From Oscillatoriales cyanobacterium (GTDB lineage: Bacteria > Cyanobacteriota > Cyanobacteriia > Cyanobacteriales > Microcoleaceae), in contig RDYN01000036.1 in NCBI GenBank assembly GCA_004293365.1, positions 1 to 39,215 of the forward strand: 39,215 nt of DNA, written 5' to 3'. The notes below the pieces were generated by a model. That model was given only the letters and a program-made list of their open reading frames with translations, was not told where the DNA came from and did no database searches. This document shows positions 32,718-39,215 of this stretch, one piece after another; the stretch's first letter is position 1; the number at the start of each line of letters is the position of its first letter. The translations under genes were made by a program, and so were the position numbers.

Positions 32718-33905
32718 ATGGCACTGAAACCCGAGGCTTATTTTGGGGTGACAGATCACGCAACTATTGAAGTTTCTCAAGAAAGTTTTCGTTCTGTCCT
32801 CGGTCAAATAGAAGCTGAACTCCTCTGTAGCGACACCTACAGTCAAGCTCTAGCTAGCTTGCAAACAATGTTGGGAGAAGCAGCCTCTGCTGCCGAAATT
32901 TTAATTAGAGCAGTTAGCAGAGAAGCTGTCAAGCTCGCATTCGATCGATTTGGCAAATCAAACAAAACGGAAATGCAAGTTGCCCAAGAGACTGTTGTGG
33001 CTCCAAGCAAAACGGAAATGCAAGTCGCCCAAGAGACTGTTCCGGCTCCAAGTGACACCGCATCCTATGTTAGAGAAGAAGAGCCACCAGTAGCTGCTCC
33101 TGTTTTCTATTGGCGCAGTGCTACTGTGGAAGCGCCTGTTAAAACAGAGTCCGAGACTGAAAATTGCGATCGAGATTTTAAGACTTTAGAAGAAAACAAA
33201 GAAGCGCTTAAAGACGAAATTAAAGTCGATTCGGCTGCACCTGCAACTGTCATCGCCCCGGCTAAATCCTTGCCAGGGTTCGGTTTTCCCAAGAAGCAGA
33301 AAAAACTTACCAAGGAAGAGACAGCAGCTTTAGCAGTTCAAGAGCGAGAAGAGTGCCTGCGGGAGTTGGGTAGAGAGTTACGCAAGGGACGGCAAATTCG
33401 ATCGCTATCCCTCCAGCAACTTCACAGTCAAACTCTCGTGCCGCTGCACCACATCGAATCGATCGAAAATGGTGAAATCGACAAACTGCCCCAAGATATT
33501 TACGTTAGAGGTTTTATCCGCAGATTGGGCGACGCCTTAGGGCTAGACGGCACCGCGATGGCGAATGCTTTGCCAAAACCGGCTCCGAGTCCAATAATTC
33601 CCAGTAGCTATTTGTCTGCTTCCAACTCCGACTCCGGCGAAGGCTTTCAAATGCGTCCCGTGCATTTGTACATCGGCTACACTGCTTTGATGGCTGGGGC
33701 GATAGGGGGTGTGGGTTGGTTGTCGCAGCAACCCGTCGTACCTGGAGCAAATGCAGTGGAGCCACAGGTGACACCGCCCGCCTCTGTTGCACCGTCTCCA
33801 AAAAGCCAAGAAAAAGCGCCTCAACCGGGCGTGAAGAAGTCTAAGAGTCACGGGGGCATGATTATGGGGGCTGACATGGCACCGCCGGAGGTGATTTTTG
33901 GTTAG
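32718..33905 (+). CDS. RodZ-like HTH membrane protein
   Basis: A 395-residue protein. N-terminal helical region (1-80), a disordered linker with an exact-like 15-residue tandem repeat (KTEMQVAQETVVAPS and KTEMQVAQETVPAPS, 83-112), an HTH_25 domain (~212-280; LRKGRQIRSLSLQQLHSQT, VPLHHIESIENGEIDKLP, YVRGFIRRLG), then a membrane helix (~316-335) and a short Pro-rich tail. RodZ links the MreB cytoskeleton to cell-wall synthesis; the usual order (HTH, membrane helix, exterior tail) is kept, but the long N-terminal part before the HTH is atypical, so the same role is only probable. Confidence 0.82.
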   Translation: MALKPEAYFGVTDHATIEVSQESFRSVLGQIEAELLCSDTYSQALASLQTMLGEAASAAEILIRAVSREAVKLAFDRFGKSNKTEMQVAQETVVAPSKTEMQVAQETVPAPSDTASYVREEEPPVAAPVFYWRSATVEAPVKTESETENCDRDFKTLEENKEALKDEIKVDSAAPATVIAPAKSLPGFGFPKKQKKLTKEETAALAVQEREECLRELGRELRKGRQIRSLSLQQLHSQTLVPLHHIESIENGEIDKLPQDIYVRGFIRRLGDALGLDGTAMANALPKPAPSPIIPSSYLSASNSDSGEGFQMRPVHLYIGYTALMAGAIGGVGWLSQQPVVPGANAVEPQVTPPASVAPSPKSQEKAPQPGVKKSKSHGGMIMGADMAPPEVIFG

Positions 33906-34316
33906 AGTGCAATCCGCGATTGTAAGCGGTTGTCATTGGGAGGAACGAAGCAATCGCAGTATGTTTTTTTTGCAGGGTTTTGCCGATCGAACTTTCTTGT
34001 CTAAATTGGACTGGGTGAGAGTGTGTCGGGCGATCGATCGTCCGACAAGACTCTTGGCGCAGTTGAACTCGGAAACAGAGTTTCGGAGTTCACCCACATG
34101 GGATACACAGCTTGAAGACATGAGTCGTGGAGAACAATCGCGGTTGAGATTTTAAGTTCAATCCCTCACCTTGAACTATCTGTGGAGTCAAAACTCAAAA
34201 CTCAAATCTCAAATCGCTCAGCCTTGCACCCAAAGTGAATTTTCAAGTACATCAGGAAACCCAATATGTGCGATAAACTATCTATTTGACCAGTCCTAAA
34301 AGAGGTTTCCGATAAG
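33906..34316. other. Intergenic region with a decayed composite repeat
   Basis: No convincing gene. 34155-34222 contains TTGAACTATCTGTGGAGTC followed by ACTCAAA/TCTCAAA heptamers and CGCTCAGCC, a diverged copy of the 3' half of the composite repeat. The earlier part has GCGATCGATCG sites only. Confidence 0.65.
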
Positions 34317-36326
34317 ATGAGTTCACCAGCCACCGCTGCTTCCTCCGATATCGAGCCGCTATCGACTCAGGCACAAACAGTCACGAGTTTGACTGTATCG
34401 CACAGTGCTTTGGTAGCCGCTTCTCAAGTGCCACAAAAATCTTGGACAATAGAAGATAGCGAGAAACTGTACCGAATTCAAGGTTGGGGCGAACCCTATT
34501 TTTCGATTAATGCTGCCGGTCACGTTACAGTCTCTCCCAAGGGCGATCGCGGCGGTTCCCTGGACTTGTACGAACTGGTAGAATCGCTCAAACAGCGAAA
34601 TTTGGCTTTGCCGCTGCTGATTCGCTTTTCTGATATTTTGGAAGATCGGATCGATCGCCTAAATTCCTGTTTTGCCAGAGCGATCGCCCGCTACAATTAC
34701 AAAAATGTCTATCGCGGTGTCTTTCCTGTCAAATGCAACCAGCACCGACAATTAATTCAAGATTTGGTGCGGTTCGGTCAACCCCATCACTTCGGACTGG
34801 AAGCCGGATCTAAACCAGAATTAATGATAGCTTTGGCGACCTTGAAAACCCCAGGCGCTTTGTTAATTTGTAACGGTTACAAAGACCGCGAATACATAGA
34901 AACCGCTATTTTAGCGCAGCGGCTCGGTCAAACTGCGGTAATTGTGCTGGAACAAATTGAGGAAGTAGAACTTGCAATCGCCGCGAGCAAAGCATTAGGA
35001 ATTAAACCGGTTTTGGGAGTGCGAGCCAAACTCACTACCAAAGGCGTTGGCCGCTGGGGAGGTTCCACGGGCGATCGGGCAAAATTTGGCTTGACAATTC
35101 CTGAAATTATCCGCGCAGTCAACGAACTAGAAAAAGCTGGAATGCTCGACTGTTTGCAGTTACTCCACTTCCACATCGGCTCTCAAATTTCCTCAATTAG
35201 CGTCATCAAAGACGCCATTCGAGAAGCCAGCCACATTTATGTAGAATTGGCTAAATTGGGAGCTAACATGAAATATTTGGACGTAGGTGGCGGGCTAGGC
35301 GTTGACTACGACGGCTCTAAAACCAACTTCCACGCTTCCAAAAACTACAATATGCAAAACTACGCCAACGACGTAGTAGCGGGAGTCAAAGATGCCTGTG
35401 ACGAGCGGAAAATTCCTGTACCAATTATCATTAGCGAAAGCGGGCGGGCGATCGCATCTCACCAATCAGTCTTAGTTTTTGACGTACTCGGGACTAGCGA
35501 TGTTCCCAGAGAAGTACCAGAACCGGTAGACGAAAACGCGCACCAAATTCCGCGCAACCTCTACGAAATTTACCAATCTATCAGTCCCGAAAATTACCAA
35601 GAAGTCTATCACGATGCTATCCAATTCAAGGAAGAAGCAGTCAGTTTATTTAACTTAGGCTATCTAGGAATTGCGGAACGGGCGAAAACCGAACAGTTGT
35701 ACTGGGCTTGCTGCGATAAGATACAGACAATCGCGCGGCAAAAAGATTATGTATCGGAAGATTTGGAAGACTTAGAAAAGGTGATGGCGTCCATTTATTA
35801 CATCAACTTATCTGTTTTCCAGTCAGTGCCAGACAGTTGGGCTATTAACCAATTGTTTCCTATTATGCCAATTAACCGGCTCGATGAAGAACCGACTCAG
35901 CGCGGTATTTTAGCAGATCTCACCTGCGACAGCGACGGCAAAATCGACCAATTTATCGATTTGCGAGATGTCAAGTCAGTTCTGGAACTGCATACAATCA
36001 AACCTGGAGAACCTTACTATTTAGCGCTGTTTTTGGGAGGTGCTTATCAAGAAATTATGGGCAACCTTCACAACTTATTCGGCGATGCAAATACGGTTCA
36101 CATTCAGCTAACTCCTTCGGGATATCATATTGAACACGTTGTGAAGGGAGACACGATGAAAGAAGTTCTCAGCTACGTACAGTACGATGCAGAAAGTTTG
36201 GTTGAAAGCATCCGCCGTCAGACAGAATCTGCTTTGCAGCAAAATAAAATTACTCTTTCGGAGGCTCAACTTTTACTGCAAAATTACGAGCGGAGTCTCA
36301 CCCAATATACTTATCTCCAATCTTAA
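34317..36326 (+). CDS. speA: Biosynthetic arginine decarboxylase
   Basis: A 669-residue, PLP-dependent fold III enzyme of normal length that converts arginine to agmatine for putrescine and spermidine synthesis. YRGVFPVKCNQHR carries the PLP-binding Lys (~139), HFGLEAGSKPEL and RWGGSTGDRAKFGL follow, HFHIGSQI (~290) and DVGGGLGVDYDG are phosphate-binding and active-site loops, and LTCDSDGKIDQF is the C-terminal active-site segment typical of SpeA. The first ~40 residues are a variable polar extension. Its own promoter lies in the repeat-bearing gap upstream; no operon partner is adjacent. Confidence 0.97.
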   Translation: MSSPATAASSDIEPLSTQAQTVTSLTVSHSALVAASQVPQKSWTIEDSEKLYRIQGWGEPYFSINAAGHVTVSPKGDRGGSLDLYELVESLKQRNLALPLLIRFSDILEDRIDRLNSCFARAIARYNYKNVYRGVFPVKCNQHRQLIQDLVRFGQPHHFGLEAGSKPELMIALATLKTPGALLICNGYKDREYIETAILAQRLGQTAVIVLEQIEEVELAIAASKALGIKPVLGVRAKLTTKGVGRWGGSTGDRAKFGLTIPEIIRAVNELEKAGMLDCLQLLHFHIGSQISSISVIKDAIREASHIYVELAKLGANMKYLDVGGGLGVDYDGSKTNFHASKNYNMQNYANDVVAGVKDACDERKIPVPIIISESGRAIASHQSVLVFDVLGTSDVPREVPEPVDENAHQIPRNLYEIYQSISPENYQEVYHDAIQFKEEAVSLFNLGYLGIAERAKTEQLYWACCDKIQTIARQKDYVSEDLEDLEKVMASIYYINLSVFQSVPDSWAINQLFPIMPINRLDEEPTQRGILADLTCDSDGKIDQFIDLRDVKSVLELHTIKPGEPYYLALFLGGAYQEIMGNLHNLFGDANTVHIQLTPSGYHIEHVVKGDTMKEVLSYVQYDAESLVESIRRQTESALQQNKITLSEAQLLLQNYERSLTQYTYLQS

Positions 36327-36344
36327 TTAGTCGTGAGTCATGAG

Positions 36345-36475
36345 TGATATCATGTCCGATCGAATGACCGTACTAAGTTTGGTTTGTAGTGAGGACTTTA
36401 GTCCGCATTTGGAGAGGACTAAAGTCCTCACTACAAACCTTTTGTATTGCGGGTAATTGACCGGACATGATATCA
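36345..36475. repeat. MITE-like element with 14-bp terminal inverted repeats
   Basis: TGATATCATGTCCG (36345-36358) and its exact complement (36462-36475) flank a GGTTTGTAGTGAGGACTTT hairpin of the GGACTTTAGTCC family. The direct repeat GAGTCATGAG lies on both sides (36335-36344 and 36477-36486), possibly a target duplication or part of the adjoining TCATTAG array. A related element starts at 39084. Confidence 0.8.
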
Positions 36476-36476
36476 T

Positions 36477-36634
36477 GAGTCATGAGTCATTAGTCATTAG
36501 TCATTAGTCATTAGTCATTAGTCATTAGTCATTAGTTGATAACTGATTAGGTAGAGTGCAAACGAAGAACTTTAGCAACTACCAATTCCCAATTCCCAAT
36601 TACCAATTACCAATTCCCAATTCCCAATTACCAA
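36477..36634. repeat. GAGTCAT/TCATTAG heptamers and CCAATTCCCAATTA units
   Basis: Eight or so TCATTAG heptamers (to 36535) are followed by repeated CAATTCC/CAATTAC units (36585-36636). The second block reaches the stop of the next minus-strand gene at 36635. Confidence 0.85.
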
Positions 36635-37798
36635 TTAGTCAGCAGTGCTGAGAATGTCTGCGATCGCCCGTCGCTCTTCTCCTAGTATATTTGGTAACAC
36701 TTGACGGGCATCAGTAATCAGCCAATCGAGAGCCGCCGCTTGCAAATCGATCGCCGCCCCGGTTTTGTCAACGCAGTAGCGCCCGAACACCAGTTTGTCA
36801 ACCAACCGCACCTCCGGGCCCAAACGGGAATACTCAAAAATCACGCTGTTTTCTACAGTCGCCCCGCTACAAAGCCAACAATTCGGGCCGATCATTGTCG
36901 GGCCGACAATTTTTGCTCCGTCTTCAATTTTCGTCATCGCACCAATGTAAACAGGCCCGGTAATATCAACTTTGTCCCAGTTGACAGCTACATTCAAACC
37001 AGCGTAAACGCCGGGGCGCACTTCAATTCCTGGAATCGAAACATTTTTAATCTCTCCCAACAGCACGCTCTGAATTGCCCGCCAATAGTCAGGAACTTTC
37101 CCGATATCCACCCACTCGAAGTCCATGCTAATGCCGTAAAAAGGCGCGTCTGCTGCGACCAGCTTGGGAAATAACTGCGAACCTATGTCATATTCCGTAT
37201 CAGCGGGAATATAATTGAATATTTCTGGTTCAAAAATATAAATACCAGTGTTGATGTCGGTACTCAGAGCTTCCTCTACAGAAGGTTTTTCTTGGAAATC
37301 TTTAATTCTGCCAGAATCGTCTGTTACGACGACTCCGTAACTGGGAACCTCTTCGCGGGGAACAGATTTCATTACAATAGTAGCGATCGCCCCTTTTTCC
37401 CGGTGCCACTTCACAGCAGCAGTCAAGTCCAAGTCAATCAAAGCGTCGCCGCACAGCACCACAAAAGTATCGTCAAAAAACGGTGAGAAGTCCTGAATTC
37501 GCCTCATACCGCCAGCCGAACCGACGGCTTCTCCAATCATTTGTCCGTCTTCAATTCGCCCTTCAAAAGAATAGCCAATTTGTACCCCAAACTTTTGACC
37601 GTCGCGGAAGTAGTTTTCAATCACGTCTGCTAAGTGGGAAACATTGACCATAATCTGGTCAAATCCGTGCTGGCGGAGCAATTCAACCAAAAATTCCATC
37701 ACAGGCTTTTGCAGGATGGGAATCATCGGTTTTGGTGTCGTGTGAGTAATGGGACGGACGCGAGTGCCTTTACCGGCCGCCAGAATCATCGCTTTCAT
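36635..37798 (-). CDS. NDP-sugar pyrophosphorylase, mannose-1-phosphate guanylyltransferase-like
   Basis: A 387-residue protein starting at ATG 37798, which has GAGGAAG about 7 bases upstream; a TTG at 37834 is rejected. AAGKGTRVRPITHTTPKPMIPI is the nucleotidyl-transferase signature, FVVLCGDALIDLDL the metal site, and the C-terminal part (~250-340) has left-handed beta-helix hexapeptides (for example VGPTMIGPNCWLCSGATVENSVIF). It activates a hexose-1-phosphate, probably mannose-1-P to GDP-mannose or glucose-1-P, for glycan synthesis. The precise sugar is not determined by sequence. It might feed the glycan genes in the first half of the window. Confidence 0.9.
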   Translation of the reverse strand: MKAMILAAGKGTRVRPITHTTPKPMIPILQKPVMEFLVELLRQHGFDQIMVNVSHLADVIENYFRDGQKFGVQIGYSFEGRIEDGQMIGEAVGSAGGMRRIQDFSPFFDDTFVVLCGDALIDLDLTAAVKWHREKGAIATIVMKSVPREEVPSYGVVVTDDSGRIKDFQEKPSVEEALSTDINTGIYIFEPEIFNYIPADTEYDIGSQLFPKLVAADAPFYGISMDFEWVDIGKVPDYWRAIQSVLLGEIKNVSIPGIEVRPGVYAGLNVAVNWDKVDITGPVYIGAMTKIEDGAKIVGPTMIGPNCWLCSGATVENSVIFEYSRLGPEVRLVDKLVFGRYCVDKTGAAIDLQAAALDWLITDARQVLPNILGEERRAIADILSTAD

Positions 37799-37891
37799 TA
37801 TTAACTTCCTCAACCCTCTGTTAATTGATATCAACTCAACAATTAGATGCTAGCGGTTGCGATCGATGCGATCGATCGCAGCACCATCCTG

Positions 37892-38033
37892 ACCCCGCCC
37901 AAAAACGGGTATAAGTTTCCGACGCGAGCGTCCGGGTCGATTTCAAAATTTTAGACGCTAGTTCAAGCTCTCAGATTCACTGCGCTGCGAGTAAATCTAA
38001 AATCTAAAATATAAAATCTAAAATCGACTGACC
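37892..38033. repeat. Composite repeat of about 140 bp, copy 3
   Basis: GCCCAAAAACGGGTATAAG, then AAAATTTTAGACGC, CTCAGATTCACTGCGCTGCG, ATCTAAA heptamers and CGACTGACC. Same orientation as copy 2. It lies just upstream of the pyrophosphorylase gene. The rest of 37835-38233 holds a small hairpin GACCGG-TTCGT-CCGGTC near 38160 and no gene. Confidence 0.85.
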
Positions 38034-38233
38034 TGTTTATAGGCGATATCGTACCAGGCTATCAATCATTTAGCCCAATTTGCCTGGATTTGACCAACCA
38101 GGAATCAGAAATCAGAAATAATCTCAAGTCCGGGTGAATGCACCTACAATTGCTCTAGAGACCGGTTCGTCCGGTCAAGAGTTCCAGAGACTGGTAAACC
38201 CTCCCCATAAGCCTATCTGATGCAGATCCAAGC

Positions 38234-39043
38234 TCAAAGCGCCCGGATTTTGAGGTCTTGGTAAAACTCCTCTTGAAGCAACTCTACTTTAGACTGAGCC
38301 GAGAGCAGCAACAACGCCCAAAAAACACCCACGCGGTCATACTTTGGTAAATGAACTTCCTCGGTCGATAGCGGGGTTTCTGGGTGGACAGAGGAGTTAA
38401 AGCCGTGATGATGCCACAGTTCCAGCAATTTGTCCATGTCGAGCCAACCCTCGTCAATTTCCTGGCCCCGCTCAGCCAGAAATCGATCGAGCTCGCTAGC
38501 AGTTTCCACGAGATTTTCTTGGTGAGCCAGCTCAAAGATAGCCTGGGCGGCTTGCGATCGCATTTTTGAAGTCTGGCGGCGCCGGGGAGCAACTTTCTGC
38601 TCCATCGCAGCTTTCATAAGCTGCAACTGCTCAATCAGTTCTGGGAGAGTCACCGGGCGTTTTTGTGGGAGTTGAGCTACACCGCGACGGCGCAGTTGCC
38701 GCTCTAGGTGCTGCGGCAAATGTCGCCCTCCTGAGTGCTCTGTGTCTTCGAGGGCGGCCTCGTCCAATTCTGGCGCCGGGGGTTCACAGAGGACTATACT
38801 TTCTGCTTTGAGCAAAACCAGCATTGAAGCGTACAAAAACGCTTGGCCCGAGTGAGACAAATCGGAGAAATCCGAACTCTGATCGGCATCAGAGGCGTTG
38901 GTAAGCTTGCTCAAACATCGATCGAACACTTCAATGACTTTAACGTCCCAAGGATCGATTTCTCCCCGTTCTGCTAAGTCGATTAAAATTGCGATCCCCT
39001 CAGAAATCGTTTCTAAACCATCAGGGTCTCTGGAAACAACCAT
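38234..39043 (-). CDS. scpA: Segregation and condensation protein A
   Basis: A 269-residue kleisin that bridges the SMC heads. AIAILIDLAERGEIDPWDVKVIEVFDR-type sequence (residues ~15-43) is the conserved N-terminal SMC-neck-binding region, FLYASMLVLLKAESIV follows, and the C-terminal winged helix (~200-260, including EVHLPKYDRVGVFWALLLLSAQSKVELLQ) contacts the SMC cap. A variable acidic linker and a basic stretch lie between. The 5' leader is made of TTTTAGA heptamers up to two bases before the ATG, leaving no ribosome site. ScpB is not in the window. smc is 14 kb away in the same direction. Confidence 0.93.
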   Translation of the reverse strand: MVVSRDPDGLETISEGIAILIDLAERGEIDPWDVKVIEVFDRCLSKLTNASDADQSSDFSDLSHSGQAFLYASMLVLLKAESIVLCEPPAPELDEAALEDTEHSGGRHLPQHLERQLRRRGVAQLPQKRPVTLPELIEQLQLMKAAMEQKVAPRRRQTSKMRSQAAQAIFELAHQENLVETASELDRFLAERGQEIDEGWLDMDKLLELWHHHGFNSSVHPETPLSTEEVHLPKYDRVGVFWALLLLSAQSKVELLQEEFYQDLKIRAL

Positions 39044-39045
39044 TT

Positions 39046-39080
39046 GATTTTAGATTTTAGATTTTAGATTTTAGATTTAG
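39046..39080. repeat. TTTTAGA heptamers abutting the scpA start
   Basis: Four and a half GATTTTA units occupy the whole space directly upstream of the scpA ATG (39043). Confidence 0.9.
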
Positions 39081-39083
39081 GGT

Positions 39084-39215
39084 TGATATCATCTCCGGTC
39101 GATTAACCGCCATAACTAAGGTTTGTAGTGCGGACTTCAGTCCGCTCTCAAGTGGCGGACTCAAGTCCGGACTACGAACCGTTTTTGTGATTGACCGCCA
39201 TAAGTAAGGTTTGTA
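39084..39215. repeat. Second, incomplete copy of the 36345-type element
   Basis: TGATATCATCTCCGGTCGAT followed by ACCGCCATAACTAAGGTTTG and a GCGGACTTCAGTCCGC hairpin parallels 36345-36400 in order. The phrase ACCGCCATAA(C/G)TAAGGTTTG returns at 39190, starting another unit cut by the window edge. Confidence 0.75.

Noticed and set aside
32284..32727. 147-codon frame across the low-complexity blocks
   Set aside because: It is a translation of GGTTATT and CCCCATG repeats and has no protein-like composition.
33898..34155. 85-codon frame after the RodZ-like gene
   Set aside because: It starts with TTG inside the end of the upstream gene, has no ribosome site and reads like non-coding DNA with HIP1 sites.

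Overview
The window looks like chromosomal DNA of a filamentous, non-heterocystous cyanobacterium of the Microcoleus/Oscillatoria type. The grounds are frequent HIP1-like GCGATCGC/CGATCG octamers, a high-light-inducible (Hlip) protein gene, a DUF3611 protein, a cyanobacterial-type SpeA and NDP-sugar pyrophosphorylase, a giant NACHT-WD40 protein, and very dense short-repeat families, including TTTTAGA heptamers. The genus is an inference; no marker gene here fixes it.

Layout. Positions 1-3850 and 11600-19100 are two halves of a surface-glycan locus. They hold membrane proteins that may be GT-C-like, two GT2 glycosyltransferases of the polyprenyl-phosphate type, an extended SDR epimerase, a SAM methyltransferase, and rfbC and rfbD for the last two steps of dTDP-L-rhamnose synthesis. 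A 'large membrane protein + GT2' pair occurs once in each half, and the two membrane proteins are paralogues. Between the halves (about 4.1-11.6 kb) sits an accessory, defence-like island. It contains two overlapping ribbon-helix-helix paralogues, a 1484-residue NACHT STAND NTPase with pentapeptide and 14 WD40 repeats, a ParD-like antitoxin with no toxin beside it, a Uma2-family nuclease, and a DUF433/DUF5615 toxin-antitoxin-like pair.

From 19.6 kb to the end the genes are mostly housekeeping: a PRC-barrel protein, smc, murA, an M48 peptidase running into tRNA-Leu(CAA), an EamA transporter, a spermidine-synthase-like protein, a MerR metal regulator, a small membrane protein, an Hlip, a DUF3611 protein, a RodZ-like HTH membrane protein, speA, an NDP-sugar pyrophosphorylase and scpA. 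SMC and ScpA are partners in chromosome condensation. SpeA makes agmatine for polyamine synthesis.

The strongest unusual theme is how deeply the short repeats have entered genes. They supply internal peptides (a DGQDAHPTT loop in a membrane protein, PPLSKGGLGG in the spermidine-synthase-like protein, a duplicated heptamer-coded segment in SMC), C-terminal tails and stop codons (the first GT2, rfbD, two membrane proteins), and the whole immediate 5' leader of scpA. A composite repeat of about 140 bp occurs three times, and several hairpin elements look MITE-like. No CRISPR array, rRNA, complete transposase or integrase was seen. All family assignments come from reading the sequence; no database search was run.
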